11,883 nt of DNA. Origin: Gemmatimonadaceae bacterium. Its GTDB lineage: Bacteria; Gemmatimonadota; Gemmatimonadetes; Gemmatimonadales; Gemmatimonadaceae. The stretch covers positions 1 to 11,883 of the forward strand of contig JABFXM010000359.1 of NCBI GenBank assembly GCA_013361745.1, given 5' to 3'. Under the pieces are notes generated by a model. The model did no database searches. It was not told the origin of the DNA and worked only from the letters and a program-made list of their open reading frames with translations. Every line of letters begins with the position of its first letter. Position 1 is the first letter of the stretch. Position numbers and translations under genes: made by a program. Below, in pieces: positions 1 to 7,048 of the stretch.

Positions 1-671
1 AAGCGCGCGTCGGCGATCGACACGCGACGCTCCGCGGCGGCGAGCTGCTGGCGCGCGGCCGCGAGCCGTGCGCTCGACTCCTCGAGCATGCGCGCCACCG
101 TCGCCGCGTCGGGCATGCCGGCGCGCAGCCCGTTCGCCTCGGCGACGATACGCCCGCGCTGCTCGCGCACGAGGTCCTGCGCCTGCTTCAGCTTCTCGTA
201 GCCGAGGACCTGCGAGAGGAACTTCGCGCGCTCCGCCGGCTGCATCGCCGCCATCACGGCGAGCTCCTTCTGACCGGTGAAGTACGTGTTGAAGAACTCG
301 CGCTGGCTCATGCCGAGGCGCCGCTGCAGCAGCTCGGTGACGCCGGTGAGCGAGTTGGCGATCGGTGTCGCCGAGTTGTCGAGATAGAGCTCGGCGCTCG
401 TCAGGCCGCGGACGACGCGATAGCGATGGCCGCCGAGCTCGAAGTCGAGCTCCACGCGCACCTGCGCCCGCGCACCGGCGCGCGCGAAGCGGATCGACTC
501 GCGCGTTCCGCGCGCGGCGCTCTGGCCGTAGAGCGCCCAGGCGATCGCCTCGAGGATCGTCGACTTGCCGGAGCCGTTCGGGCCGATGATCCCCGTGAGG
601 CCGAGGTCGAACTCGATCCTCGTGTCGGCGTGCTGCCGGAAGTTGAGGAGATGGAGGGAGTTCAGCCTCAC
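1..671 (-). CDS. sbcC: SbcC/Rad50-type exonuclease ATPase subunit, N-terminal part (cut by window edge)
   Basis: This is the N-terminal ATPase half of the SbcC/Rad50 SMC-like subunit, which with SbcD forms the complex that opens and trims DNA ends and hairpins. About 223 codons are visible. Near the N-terminus is a Walker A P-loop GPNGSGKST (residues 30-38), preceded by the family's typical 'L..LNFR' strand. A Q-loop-like segment YFTGQKEL follows (residues 130-137). From about residue 140 the sequence becomes charged and Ala/Gln/Arg-rich, as expected for the start of the long coiled coil; the zinc hook and C-terminal ATPase lobe lie outside the window. The start is a GTG at 671-669 that overlaps the sbcD stop codon (GTGA), implying translational coupling. 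The partner gene, P-loop and Q-loop together make the assignment firm. RecN or another SMC-like protein is much less likely. Confidence 0.95.
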   Translation of the reverse strand, partial: MRLNSLHLLNFRQHADTRIEFDLGLTGIIGPNGSGKSTILEAIAWALYGQSAARGTRESIRFARAGARAQVRVELDFELGGHRYRVVRGLTSAELYLDNSATPIANSLTGVTELLQRRLGMSQREFFNTYFTGQKELAVMAAMQPAERAKFLSQVLGYEKLKQAQDLVREQRGRIVAEANGLRAGMPDAATVARMLEESSARLAAARQQLAAAERRVSIADAR

Positions 672-1861
672 GTCACGCCCTCGTTCACCGGGTGCAGCGC
701 GACCTCGGCCCTGTCCACCGCGTCGAGGTAGTGGATCCCGAGATCCACGAGCGCATCGCGCGAGAGGTCGGACTCGATGATGCGGCCGCGCAGCTTGTCG
801 CGCACGACGTCGCGGAGCGATGGCCGCCGCCCCGGCGAGCCGTGCCCGTGGAGGCGGATGACCTCGGGGCGCCGCGTGTCGAGGTGGAAGTGCAGCGCAC
901 GCCGGCGGTACTCGCGGAGCGCCTTCTGGTCGAGATCGCGGGCGATGTGTCGGGGCACGTCGCGCGCGAGGAGGCGCACCACCTGCTCGTCGATGCCGCC
1001 CTCGCACTCGTCGATGCAGCGACGGATCGCGGCGTCGAGCTCCGCGGAGGAGAGTCCGCGCGCCGAGAGCGGCGCGAGGTCGACCCAGCGTCGCACCAGC
1101 GGCAGCGCGTGGAAGCGGTGCGCGCCCGTGACCAGGTCGCGCTCGATGATCCCCTTGCCGCCGATGCCCGCCTCGCGCTCCTCGGCGAGCTCGCCCCACG
1201 CGTTCGCGCTCGTGTAGTCGATCGACCCCGAGTAGTACGCGTTAGGCGCGACCTCGCGGTAGACGTGATAGTGGCCGAGCGCGACGTACGACCACTGCGC
1301 GGCGCCGAGCTCCTCGTGGGAGATCGCGACGGAGGCGCGGTCGGTCGCGCGCGCCTGCTCCGGGATGACGCCCTCCACCTCGCCGTGGAGGAGGAGGACG
1401 TTGTGTCGAAAGCCGGCGTCGGGGACGAGCGCGGGGCGCGATCCGGGAACGTCGGGGACGGCGAGGATCGAGAGCTCGAGCTCGGGGAAGGTGAACCGCT
1501 CGGGCGCGGCGTCGACGACGGCGATGTCGAGCGCCTCGAAGAGACGGAGGATGCACCCCGTCTCCGCGGTGCGCGGCGTGTCGTGATTGCCGGCGACGAT
1601 GACGATCTTCGCGTCGGGCAGGTGTGTGCGAAGCCGCGAGAACTGGCTGAACGCCACCAGCACCGCGGGGTTGGTCGGACGGACGTTGTGAAAGACGTCC
1701 CCCGCGACGACGACGATCTGCGGCGCGAGCTCGATGGTCTTGTCGATCGCGTTGCGAAACGCCTTCGCGACGTCCGCCTCCCGCTGGTTGATGCCAGCGG
1801 CAGTCAGTCGTTGATACTGGCGGAAGCCGAGATGGAGGTCGCTGAGATGGACGAGTCGCAC
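668..1861 (-). CDS. sbcD: SbcD/Mre11-type metallophosphoesterase nuclease subunit
   Basis: This is the Mn-dependent nuclease subunit of the SbcCD (Mre11-Rad50) complex, 397 aa, close to the usual bacterial length. The calcineurin-like phosphoesterase motifs appear in order: DLHLG (D8, H10), GDVFHN (D55, H58), GNHD (N92, H93, D94), LLHGE (H159) and LGHYHVY (H197, H199). These supply the expected metal ligands and general-acid histidines. A 'YSGSIDYT' stretch (about 210-217) matches the end of the nuclease domain, and the remainder fits the capping/Rad50-contact region. The start is GTG at 1861-1859, with AGGAG about 9 nt upstream; a nearby ATG is out of frame. Its 3' end overlaps sbcC by 4 nt. 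The 160-bp gap upstream carries an AT-rich patch and two GTGCAC palindromes, so the sbcDC pair may have its own promoter. Confidence 0.96.
   Translation of the reverse strand: MRLVHLSDLHLGFRQYQRLTAAGINQREADVAKAFRNAIDKTIELAPQIVVVAGDVFHNVRPTNPAVLVAFSQFSRLRTHLPDAKIVIVAGNHDTPRTAETGCILRLFEALDIAVVDAAPERFTFPELELSILAVPDVPGSRPALVPDAGFRHNVLLLHGEVEGVIPEQARATDRASVAISHEELGAAQWSYVALGHYHVYREVAPNAYYSGSIDYTSANAWGELAEEREAGIGGKGIIERDLVTGAHRFHALPLVRRWVDLAPLSARGLSSAELDAAIRRCIDECEGGIDEQVVRLLARDVPRHIARDLDQKALREYRRRALHFHLDTRRPEVIRLHGHGSPGRRPSLRDVVRDKLRGRIIESDLSRDALVDLGIHYLDAVDRAEVALHPVNEGVT
1240..1247 (+). repeat. CGTTAGGC octamer, copy 1 of 7
   Basis: This copy lies inside sbcD, where the complement reads CCT-AAC (Pro-Asn). 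Further plus-orientation copies are at 2081-2088 (exported-protein gene), 3487-3494 (herA), 7107-7114 (LpoB-like), 9958-9965 (COG3014-like) and 11796-11803 (helicase-like). One reverse copy is at 8141-8148 (BamE/TPR gene). The word is far more frequent than its composition predicts. Confidence 0.9.
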
Positions 1862-1884
1862 GAGACCATGCTCCTAGTCGAACG

Positions 1885-1911
1885 GTGCACCGTACGGGAG
1901 AGAAAGTGCAC
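1885..1911. promoter_or_regulatory. Paired GTGCAC palindromes upstream of sbcD (candidate operator or leader hairpin)
   Basis: The first GTGCAC (1885-1890) sits inside a perfect 12-bp palindrome ACGGTGCACCGT (1882-1893). A second GTGCAC lies at 1906-1911, exactly 21 bp away, which is about two helical turns on the same DNA face. They lie 24-50 bp upstream of the sbcD GTG. They could bind a dimeric regulator. Because each is self-complementary, the two could also pair as a 6-bp stem in the leader RNA. No known regulator is recognised, and the arrangement does not match a LexA box. Confidence 0.35.
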
Positions 1912-1924
1912 GTCCAGGGCCAGG

Positions 1925-1975
1925 ATCAGAATTGTTACGTCTGTCGCTGTAACTCCCTGAAATATAACGATCTAG
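1925..1975 (-). promoter_or_regulatory. AT-rich segment likely to hold the sbcDC promoter
   Basis: This stretch is strikingly AT-rich for the window and lies 65-115 bp upstream of sbcD. On the minus strand it contains TATATT (1966-1961) and TAACAAT (1937-1931), either of which could serve as a -10 element. Neither has a convincing TTGACA-like box at 16-18 bp, so the exact promoter cannot be assigned. Confidence 0.3.
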
Positions 1976-1994
1976 CGCAGCTCACGCCATGCGC

Positions 1995-2017
1995 GCGCAC
2001 GTTCGTGCGACGTGCGC
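1995..2017 (-). terminator. GC-rich hairpin 5 nt after the stop of the exported-protein gene
   Basis: GCGCACGT (1995-2002) and ACGTGCGC (2010-2017) form a perfect 8-bp stem with a 7-nt loop, just downstream of the minus-strand stop codon at 2024-2022. No T-run follows on the minus strand, so it is not a classic intrinsic terminator. It may instead protect the mRNA 3' end or partly terminate before sbcD. Confidence 0.4.
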
Positions 2018-2021
2018 CGCG

Positions 2022-2876
2022 TCACTCTCGCTCGTCGGCGCGCATCCGCTGCATCACGCGGACGGTGACGTGGAGGGGCACGTTAGGCGCGCCCGGCGTG
2101 GTGACGGTCGACTTGACCGTCATGTCCGTCCACGTCATCACGACCCAGCCGCGGCGACGGTCGAGCTTCATCCCGCCGACGAGCGATCCGCTGAGCGCGC
2201 CCGCCCGTTCGCCGGTTCCGGCGAGGGGTGCGCTCTGGTCGCGGCGGAGCGTTCCCTTCATCGAGATCCAGGCGAAGCGACCGGCGGCGGTCACCGAGTC
2301 GAGGCGGAAGGTCGTCTTCACCTGGCCGGCGCCCTTCGTCGCGTTGACCGCGGGGATGCTCATCGAGCGCGTCCACCTGCCCCCCGGGGTAACCGGGTCG
2401 TCGGGGAGCGTCCCGGGCATGACGGCGAGGAGCGCGGTGCCCTCGGCGCCGATCGAGCCATCGAGCCCCTCGGCGGTGCCGTCGGGGAGGAGGCGGAGCC
2501 GCGAGGTCGTCCCGCGGAGCGCCTGCTCGGCCTGCGCCTGCATCTGCCCTTCGTGGTCGTCGGTGCTCGAGACCTGCACCGAATCGGTGCGCATCGTGAC
2601 GACCGTGTAGTCCGGCGCGACGCTCTCCACCATGGTGCGCGCCAGCATCATCATCGACGACGCGACGCGCGCGGTCGAGTCGCGCCCGCCGATGCGCCGT
2701 ACGCCGGTCATCTCGACGCTCTGCTCGAGGCGGACGGAGACCGTGTCGCCGACGTGCGGGCGAACCTCGAGCCGTACCGCGCCACTCGCCGTCGCCGGCG
2801 ACTGGGCGAAGAGCGGTGTGCCGGCGATCGATGCGACGAGGAGCAGCCTGACGAGCGAGCAAAGCGGCGTCGCCAT
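2022..2876 (-). CDS. Exported protein of unknown function, DUF6263-like, coupled to herA
   Basis: This encodes 284 aa. The N-terminus is a clear Sec signal peptide: a short polar start with R10, a hydrophobic core LLLVASIAG, and probable cleavage after A24 (PLFA|Q). The mature part is predicted to be mainly beta-strand. It opens with a 'VGDTVSVRLEQSVEM' segment and includes a 'LLPDGTAEGLDGSIG' turn and 'PVTPGGRWTRSMSIPA'. This resembles secreted families such as DUF6263, whose function is unknown; that match is from memory of the pattern and is tentative. I chose ATG 2876-2874 because it creates the signal peptide and because upstream codons in this frame lie inside herA. The herA stop overlaps this ATG by one base (TGATG), a typical coupling signal. 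Pairing an exported protein with a cytoplasmic DNA motor is odd, and no functional link can be read from the sequence. Confidence 0.85.
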   Translation of the reverse strand: MATPLCSLVRLLLVASIAGTPLFAQSPATASGAVRLEVRPHVGDTVSVRLEQSVEMTGVRRIGGRDSTARVASSMMMLARTMVESVAPDYTVVTMRTDSVQVSSTDDHEGQMQAQAEQALRGTTSRLRLLPDGTAEGLDGSIGAEGTALLAVMPGTLPDDPVTPGGRWTRSMSIPAVNATKGAGQVKTTFRLDSVTAAGRFAWISMKGTLRRDQSAPLAGTGERAGALSGSLVGGMKLDRRRGWVVMTWTDMTVKSTVTTPGAPNVPLHVTVRVMQRMRADERE

Positions 2877-4828
2877 CAGCCGTTGCCGTACGGATCGTCG
2901 AACGGCGTGCCGCGGATCGCGACCCCCGCGGGGCGCGGCTTCGCGCTGCTCGCGACGACGAGCGCCGGCAGCTGCGCCTTGAAGTAGCTCTTCACGTCGT
3001 TGGGACGGGCGCGGACGGTGGCGTTCCGGGCGCGGATGACGGCCTGCTCCTCGTGGATGTTGATCGCGTCCTGCACCCACTGCAGCGTCACCGACGAGTC
3101 GAGGGCGCGGAGGGAGCGGAGGATCGCCTGGTCGAGCGTCGGCGTCGCCGCCTGCGGGAAGCGCTCGGCGCCGTCGCGGCCGCGCATGATCGCCGGCCGC
3201 GGAAAGCGGACGAAGACCGGCTGCGTGAAGTGCGGGTGGCGAACCATGAGCTGTCCCTTCTCGAGCGTCGCGAGCTTGGTGCGCGTCGCGGGACTCAGCA
3301 CGGCGTAGCCCGGCGTCGCCAGCTCGTCGGCGTCCATGCGCCCGTAGAGCGCGCTGCCGGCGTTGCCGACGACGCGGCGATGCACCTGCGAGCGGAACTG
3401 CTGCGCGCCGAAGAGCACGAGGCCGAGGTAGCGGCCACGCTCGGCGATGTCGAGCAGCATCTTCCGGACGTAGGTGTCCTGTCCATCGTTAGGCGCGTAC
3501 TTGTTGAGCTCATCGACGAAGACGACGACATGGTTGACGCCGAGCTCGCGCTTCTCGAGCGACTCGCGGAGCTTCGTGATGACCCGGGCGAAGACGAGAT
3601 CCTGCGCGTCCTCCTCGAGTCCGGCGACGTCTATCACGTACACCGTCCGGTCCTCGAAGGTGCCGAAGGGGAGATCGCTCACCGCTCCGTCGTCGGTCAC
3701 GAGCCCCGCGCAGCGCGTCGAGATGTTCGAGAGGCGGTTGCGGACCTTGCGGATCGTCGCCACGTGGTGGGTGCGCCAGCTCTCGCTGTTCTTCGCCTCC
3801 ATCCCGCGCAGGAGATCGCGGAACCACGCCTCCAGGTCCGCGAAGGACTGCACGCGGTGCGGGCGCGAGAGGATCGGGTCGGCGAACTCCTGCCCGACGA
3901 CGTTCCGCGCGATGAAGTCGATGAGCGCGTCCGCCTTCGCGTCGATGTCGTCCTTGTTCAGGAGCACCTCGGCGTACTGCAGCACCTCGTGCAGCCCCCA
4001 GGTGAGGGGATGGACGTTGTAGGCGAGCGCGTCGTTCGAGCGGAGGGTGTTCAGCGCGTGCCCCTTGGAGTGGTACGGCGCGAAGTACTGCGTCTTCTCG
4101 AATGGCTTCGCCGGGACGCCGAGCTTGTCGTACAGCTCGCGGTCGCGCGCGTCGATCGACCCCGGCTGATCGAGGAAGCAGAGATCGGGGCCTTTCACAT
4201 TGAAGCAGACGGCGGCGACCGACCCCTTCTGCGGCGGGAAGTGGGTGAAGATCGATTGGAGGAGCCACTCGACGGCGCTCGTCTTCGTCGCGAGCCCGGA
4301 CACGCCGGTGATGTTGAGGTGCGCCGCTTCGGGGCCGAGCAGGAAGTCGGCGTCGAGGTAGATGGGCGCATCCGTCCCGCCGGCGCGATAGATCCCGATC
4401 GGGATCCCGGTGCGCGATCCTTCCTTCAGGTAGCCGTCCATTCGCAGCGCGATGGCGACGTCCTCGTCGGTGGCGAGGTAGACGCGTCCCATCGGCACGG
4501 GCTGAAGCGGCTCCTCGGGGAGCTGACGCAGCACGGCGGCCGTATAGAGCCGGATCTCGGCCCGCTCCGTCGGAGCGAGCGACGCCGCCTCGGGGGAACC
4601 GTCGTGGCCGAGGACGTCGTGCAGCGGCGACTGCAGGTCGGTGTAGCTGAGCCCCTCGACGACGATCCCGTAGATCTGCGGGATCTGGTTCTCGACCGGC
4701 TGCGTCCCTTCGACGCGCACGATGGTCCCGATGCCGACGGGGCAATCGAGGGCGGTCCAGAAGTGGAACTCGTGCGGCGTGTTGGGGCGTCGCTCGGTGG
4801 CGACGACGCGGCCGAGTGGAGAGGACAT
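2876..4828 (-). CDS. herA: HerA-like hexameric DNA translocase ATPase
   Basis: This 650-aa FtsK/HerA-superfamily ATPase would pump DNA to a partner nuclease during end resection. The N-terminal region (about 1-60) looks like a HAS-barrel: 'GIGTIVRVEG' followed by 'QIYGIVVEG', the usual docking site for NurA. The P-loop reads GVSGLATKT (175-183), with Thr where the Gly before the catalytic Lys is normal; K182 and T183 are kept. Walker B is VVVFVDELNKYAP (434-446), with D439 and E440. A GAQQ sensor motif (474-477) and a likely arginine finger in QVHRRVVGN (481-489) follow. A roughly 100-residue C-terminal tail is Arg/Ala-rich. The ATG at 4828 has only a weak upstream GAG. A nurA-like gene lies 130 bp upstream on the same strand and sbcDC lies downstream, which supports a role in double-strand-break processing. 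A bacterial HerA acting in phage defence is an alternative role. Confidence 0.88.
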   Translation of the reverse strand: MSSPLGRVVATERRPNTPHEFHFWTALDCPVGIGTIVRVEGTQPVENQIPQIYGIVVEGLSYTDLQSPLHDVLGHDGSPEAASLAPTERAEIRLYTAAVLRQLPEEPLQPVPMGRVYLATDEDVAIALRMDGYLKEGSRTGIPIGIYRAGGTDAPIYLDADFLLGPEAAHLNITGVSGLATKTSAVEWLLQSIFTHFPPQKGSVAAVCFNVKGPDLCFLDQPGSIDARDRELYDKLGVPAKPFEKTQYFAPYHSKGHALNTLRSNDALAYNVHPLTWGLHEVLQYAEVLLNKDDIDAKADALIDFIARNVVGQEFADPILSRPHRVQSFADLEAWFRDLLRGMEAKNSESWRTHHVATIRKVRNRLSNISTRCAGLVTDDGAVSDLPFGTFEDRTVYVIDVAGLEEDAQDLVFARVITKLRESLEKRELGVNHVVVFVDELNKYAPNDGQDTYVRKMLLDIAERGRYLGLVLFGAQQFRSQVHRRVVGNAGSALYGRMDADELATPGYAVLSPATRTKLATLEKGQLMVRHPHFTQPVFVRFPRPAIMRGRDGAERFPQAATPTLDQAILRSLRALDSSVTLQWVQDAINIHEEQAVIRARNATVRARPNDVKSYFKAQLPALVVASSAKPRPAGVAIRGTPFDDPYGNG

Positions 4829-4872
4829 CAGCTGCTCGCGGGTGAAGGCCCGACGTACTCTAATCTCGGGAC

Positions 4873-4950
4873 GGAACTGCCATAAGGCAGAACGGCCCTG
4901 CCATGGAACGGCCCTGCCATGAGACCAGGGCCAGTCAGTTCTGCCTCATG
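4873..4950. repeat. Compact tandem plus inverted repeat element between nurA and herA
   Basis: Two perfect, directly adjacent 16-bp copies (GAACGGCCCTGCCATG at 4890-4905 and 4906-4921) are preceded by a degenerate third copy (GGAACTGCCATA, 4873-4884). The unit AGGCAGAACGGCCCTG (4885-4900) is also complementary to CAGGGCC (4926-4932) plus GTTCTGCCT (4938-4946), giving a 16-bp stem interrupted by a 5-nt bulge. The element fills most of the 130-bp gap after the nurA stop. It could end or attenuate the nurA transcript, act as a protein-binding array, or be a dispersed REP-like repeat. No T-run follows in either direction. Confidence 0.75.
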
Positions 4951-4958
4951 GCCGTCGG

Positions 4959-5945
4959 TCAGGTGATCGCCTTGAGGAATTCCTCCGAGTCCCGGATGCC
5001 GTACGCCATCCTGTCCCATCGCGCGTCGGGAAGCGCGAGCGGGGCGCCCTCGGCGAGGAGCCAGCGGGAGACCTGGTCGGCGCGCGCGGTGAGGTCCTCG
5101 GCCGGCTCGCGGGCGACTTCGACGCGAACCAGCCCGAAGGTCGGATCGCGCCCCGTGGCATCACGGAGACGGAGGTACCAGCTCGCAACCGGCGCGCGCT
5201 TCTTCGGCTCGATCAGGAACACCGTGGTGCGCTCGGCGCGGGCGAGGCGGAGGACGATGCCGACCGCCTCGTCGACCGCGTAGAGGGTGCGATGGCTCTT
5301 CACGACGCCGACCACGCAGCGGGCGCGGGCTACGCGCTCACTGCCGCTGATCCCCCCGTCGACGAACAGCGGACGGGACTCGTGGTCGCACCAGCGCTCG
5401 GCGAGGCGTTGCTCGAGGTCCTCGCGATGGCGCTGGACGAGGTGCACGGCGCGCTCGAGCGTGCTGAGGGGATGGCGCGATGGTGCCGGGTCCTCTCCTT
5501 CCTGCGCCGAGGAATCGACGGGGCGGAAGGGGGCCAGTCGCTCCCAGATCCCGGGCTGAAGATGCTGGCGCGGTGCGTAGAGCCGATGCTCGACGCGGTG
5601 ATGCCAGCTGTGCATCCGCCGGTCGCGTCGCTCGCGAACCGCGGCTCCGGCGGTGCCATGCACGATCGGCGCACCGTCGATGAAGGTCACGACGCGGCTC
5701 TGCTGCACCCCGTCGAGGAAGGCGACGAACCCCACCTCGGGGCGCCCGCGAACCGGGCGCGTCGTGAAGACAGTCCCTTCGAGCGGCCGGACGCGCGCGG
5801 TCCGCGGAGGCTCGTCCGATCGGGCGAGTTGCTCCAGCGTGGCGGGGGCGTCTTGTATGTGGACGGCAGAACCGAGCGCGGCTCGAACGCCGCGCGTCAC
5901 GGCCCGGAAGTCGGCGTCGGGAACTGTCGAAGTAAGCTGAGACAC
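4959..5945 (-). CDS. nurA: NurA-domain nuclease, partner of HerA
   Basis: This roughly 328-aa protein carries the landmarks of NurA, the 5'-3' nuclease that works with HerA. These are a first Asp motif FLDGVQQS (D78), a second Asp motif LFVDGGIS (D196), and the strand VVGVVKSHRT (K216) right after it, which is typical of NurA. Later come 'FLIEPKKRAPVASWYLRL' (about 245-262), a 'FGLVRVEV' strand, and a C-terminal 'LALPDARWDRMAYGIRD' helix that should hold the last catalytic region. E164 in a helix before the second Asp is a candidate for the conserved metal-binding Glu. I infer the start at GTG 5945-5943; no good Shine-Dalgarno precedes it and a TATAC box abuts it, so the true start could be GTG 5900. 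The longer reading up to 6173 would overlap the divergent lipoprotein gene and has no plausible N-terminal sequence. Adjacency to herA strongly supports the call. Confidence 0.82.
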   Translation of the reverse strand: MSQLTSTVPDADFRAVTRGVRAALGSAVHIQDAPATLEQLARSDEPPRTARVRPLEGTVFTTRPVRGRPEVGFVAFLDGVQQSRVVTFIDGAPIVHGTAGAAVRERRDRRMHSWHHRVEHRLYAPRQHLQPGIWERLAPFRPVDSSAQEGEDPAPSRHPLSTLERAVHLVQRHREDLEQRLAERWCDHESRPLFVDGGISGSERVARARCVVGVVKSHRTLYAVDEAVGIVLRLARAERTTVFLIEPKKRAPVASWYLRLRDATGRDPTFGLVRVEVAREPAEDLTARADQVSRWLLAEGAPLALPDARWDRMAYGIRDSEEFLKAIT

Positions 5946-6015
5946 GTATAGCGAGCCCGCTCGCCGGCGATGAGGATCGCGGCGGCATCGGGCGTTCCCC
6001 CAACTGGAAGAGCGC
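5946..6015. promoter_or_regulatory. Divergent control region between nurA and the lipoprotein operon
   Basis: Only 70 bp separate the two divergent starts, so promoters for both directions should lie here or within the first codons. A TATAGC box (5947-5952, plus strand) and, overlapping it, CTATAC on the minus strand are the only -10-like words. The plus-strand box has a weak -35 candidate CTGTCG at 5924-5929. The assignment is tentative. The plus gene has a good ribosome site, GGAAGAG, at about 6006-6012. Confidence 0.3.
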
Positions 6016-6999
6016 ATGAGGCGAGGCCGCCTTCTCGCGACCACTCTAATTCTGGCGCTCGGGTGCGACAAGGCGCGCCAGCTCGCGGGAGGATCCGCCG
6101 AAGCGCAGCCCGCGGCCGAGCAGGAGCAGGGCCCGCCGGCGGCGCGCCTGGATCTCTCGTCGCACCCCGACATCCTGTTCCAGATCTACGGGGAGCGCGA
6201 CGACCCGCGCATGATCCCCATCGGCGTCCTGCGCAACGGCACCATCGAACAGATCGAGCTCGGGGCCGCGGGGTGGAAGCAGTTCGACGCGATGTACGGA
6301 AAGCCGGGCGCCAGGTACACCGTCTACGACGGTGGGCGCGCGGTGGGGAACGCCAGCGTTCGCCAGGGGATGTGGGCGGAGGGGAAGGATCCCCTCTATA
6401 CACTGCCGAACTGCAGCCTCATGATTCCGCAGGCGGCGATGACGCTCGCGGCTGAGGCGCGCCCGGGTTACACGGTCTCGCTCTTCGCCAGCACGAGGCC
6501 GCTGCACGACGCGCAGGTGACGAGCATGGCCCAGGCGGAGGTTGATCGTGTGGGGCGCGACGTCGCGACGCGGGTCGCGCGCGGCGCCGGGATCTCCGAG
6601 GCGGCGCTCTCCGGTCTCGAGTTGCGCGCGTTCGCGGTGGCGACGGGAGTTTCCAGCTCGCCGACGATCGTCGCATCGATGCTCGACCCGCGTGCGGACG
6701 AGCAGAGCTCCTCGCACGAGCACACGGTGCACATCTTCGTCGTCGCCGACCGCGTCGGCGACGCGGGAGACTACAAGCCGACGTACACGCACGTCGTCGA
6801 CGGCGACGCGGGGACGAGCGATTTCCAGCGCTTCGTCGACCACCTCGACGTCGCGGGCGACGGGACGACGGAGCTGGCGATCGAGCAATGGAAGTTCGGT
6901 GGCGACACTTTTCTCGAGTTCCTGCAGTACAAGAACGGCGCGTGGAGCGAGCTCTATCGCGGCCGGTCGAACTGGTGCCTCGACGCGCCGGCACACTGA
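6016..6999 (+). CDS. Putative lipoprotein of unknown function, first gene of the envelope operon
   Basis: This encodes 327 aa. The N-terminus is a lipoprotein-type signal (MRRGR, then a hydrophobic stretch, then ALGC), with C17 as the probable lipidated residue, although Ala rather than Leu sits at -3. A low-complexity Ala/Gln/Glu linker (about 27-43) follows, as in proteins tethered to a membrane. I do not recognise the middle. Near the C-terminus, 'FVDHLDVAGDGTTELAIEQ' (273-291) has the look of an FG-GAP/VCBS-type repeat: an Asp-rich loop followed by a beta strand that reads out a stored quantity. Two cysteines (C133, C321) could form a disulfide. The ATG has a good Shine-Dalgarno. The next gene starts 49 bp later on the same strand, so co-transcription with the LpoB-like gene is likely. 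Confidence 0.85.
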   Translation: MRRGRLLATTLILALGCDKARQLAGGSAEAQPAAEQEQGPPAARLDLSSHPDILFQIYGERDDPRMIPIGVLRNGTIEQIELGAAGWKQFDAMYGKPGARYTVYDGGRAVGNASVRQGMWAEGKDPLYTLPNCSLMIPQAAMTLAAEARPGYTVSLFASTRPLHDAQVTSMAQAEVDRVGRDVATRVARGAGISEAALSGLELRAFAVATGVSSSPTIVASMLDPRADEQSSSHEHTVHIFVVADRVGDAGDYKPTYTHVVDGDAGTSDFQRFVDHLDVAGDGTTELAIEQWKFGGDTFLEFLQYKNGAWSELYRGRSNWCLDAPAH

Positions 7000-7048
7000 C
7001 GCGGCGGCGGGACAGACGATCGAACCTCACACAGCGGAGCGGTCACCG

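Noticed and set aside
1874..1900. LexA/SOS box upstream of sbcD
   Set aside because: A GAAC half-site is present, but no properly spaced GTTC partner; the symmetry centres on GTGCAC instead.
692..1960. A 422-codon plus-strand open frame opposite sbcD
   Set aside because: Low-complexity, charge-rich translation without motifs; the minus strand has all SbcD nuclease motifs.
2877..3080. A longer exported protein starting at 3080
   Set aside because: The extra 68 residues are an Arg-rich shadow of herA and would bury the signal peptide.
3053..4885. A 610-codon open frame on the plus strand opposite herA
   Set aside because: It is a shadow produced by the high GC content at third positions: its Arg/Val/Asp/Glu-rich sequence has no domain, while the opposite strand carries clear HerA motifs.
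4890..4921. Possible CRISPR array
   Set aside because: Only two adjacent 16-bp copies with no spacers and no cas genes in the window.
5946..6173. A longer nurA start reaching to 6173
   Set aside because: It would overlap the divergent lipoprotein gene by about 160 bp, and the extra residues are Arg/Ala/Cys-rich noise.
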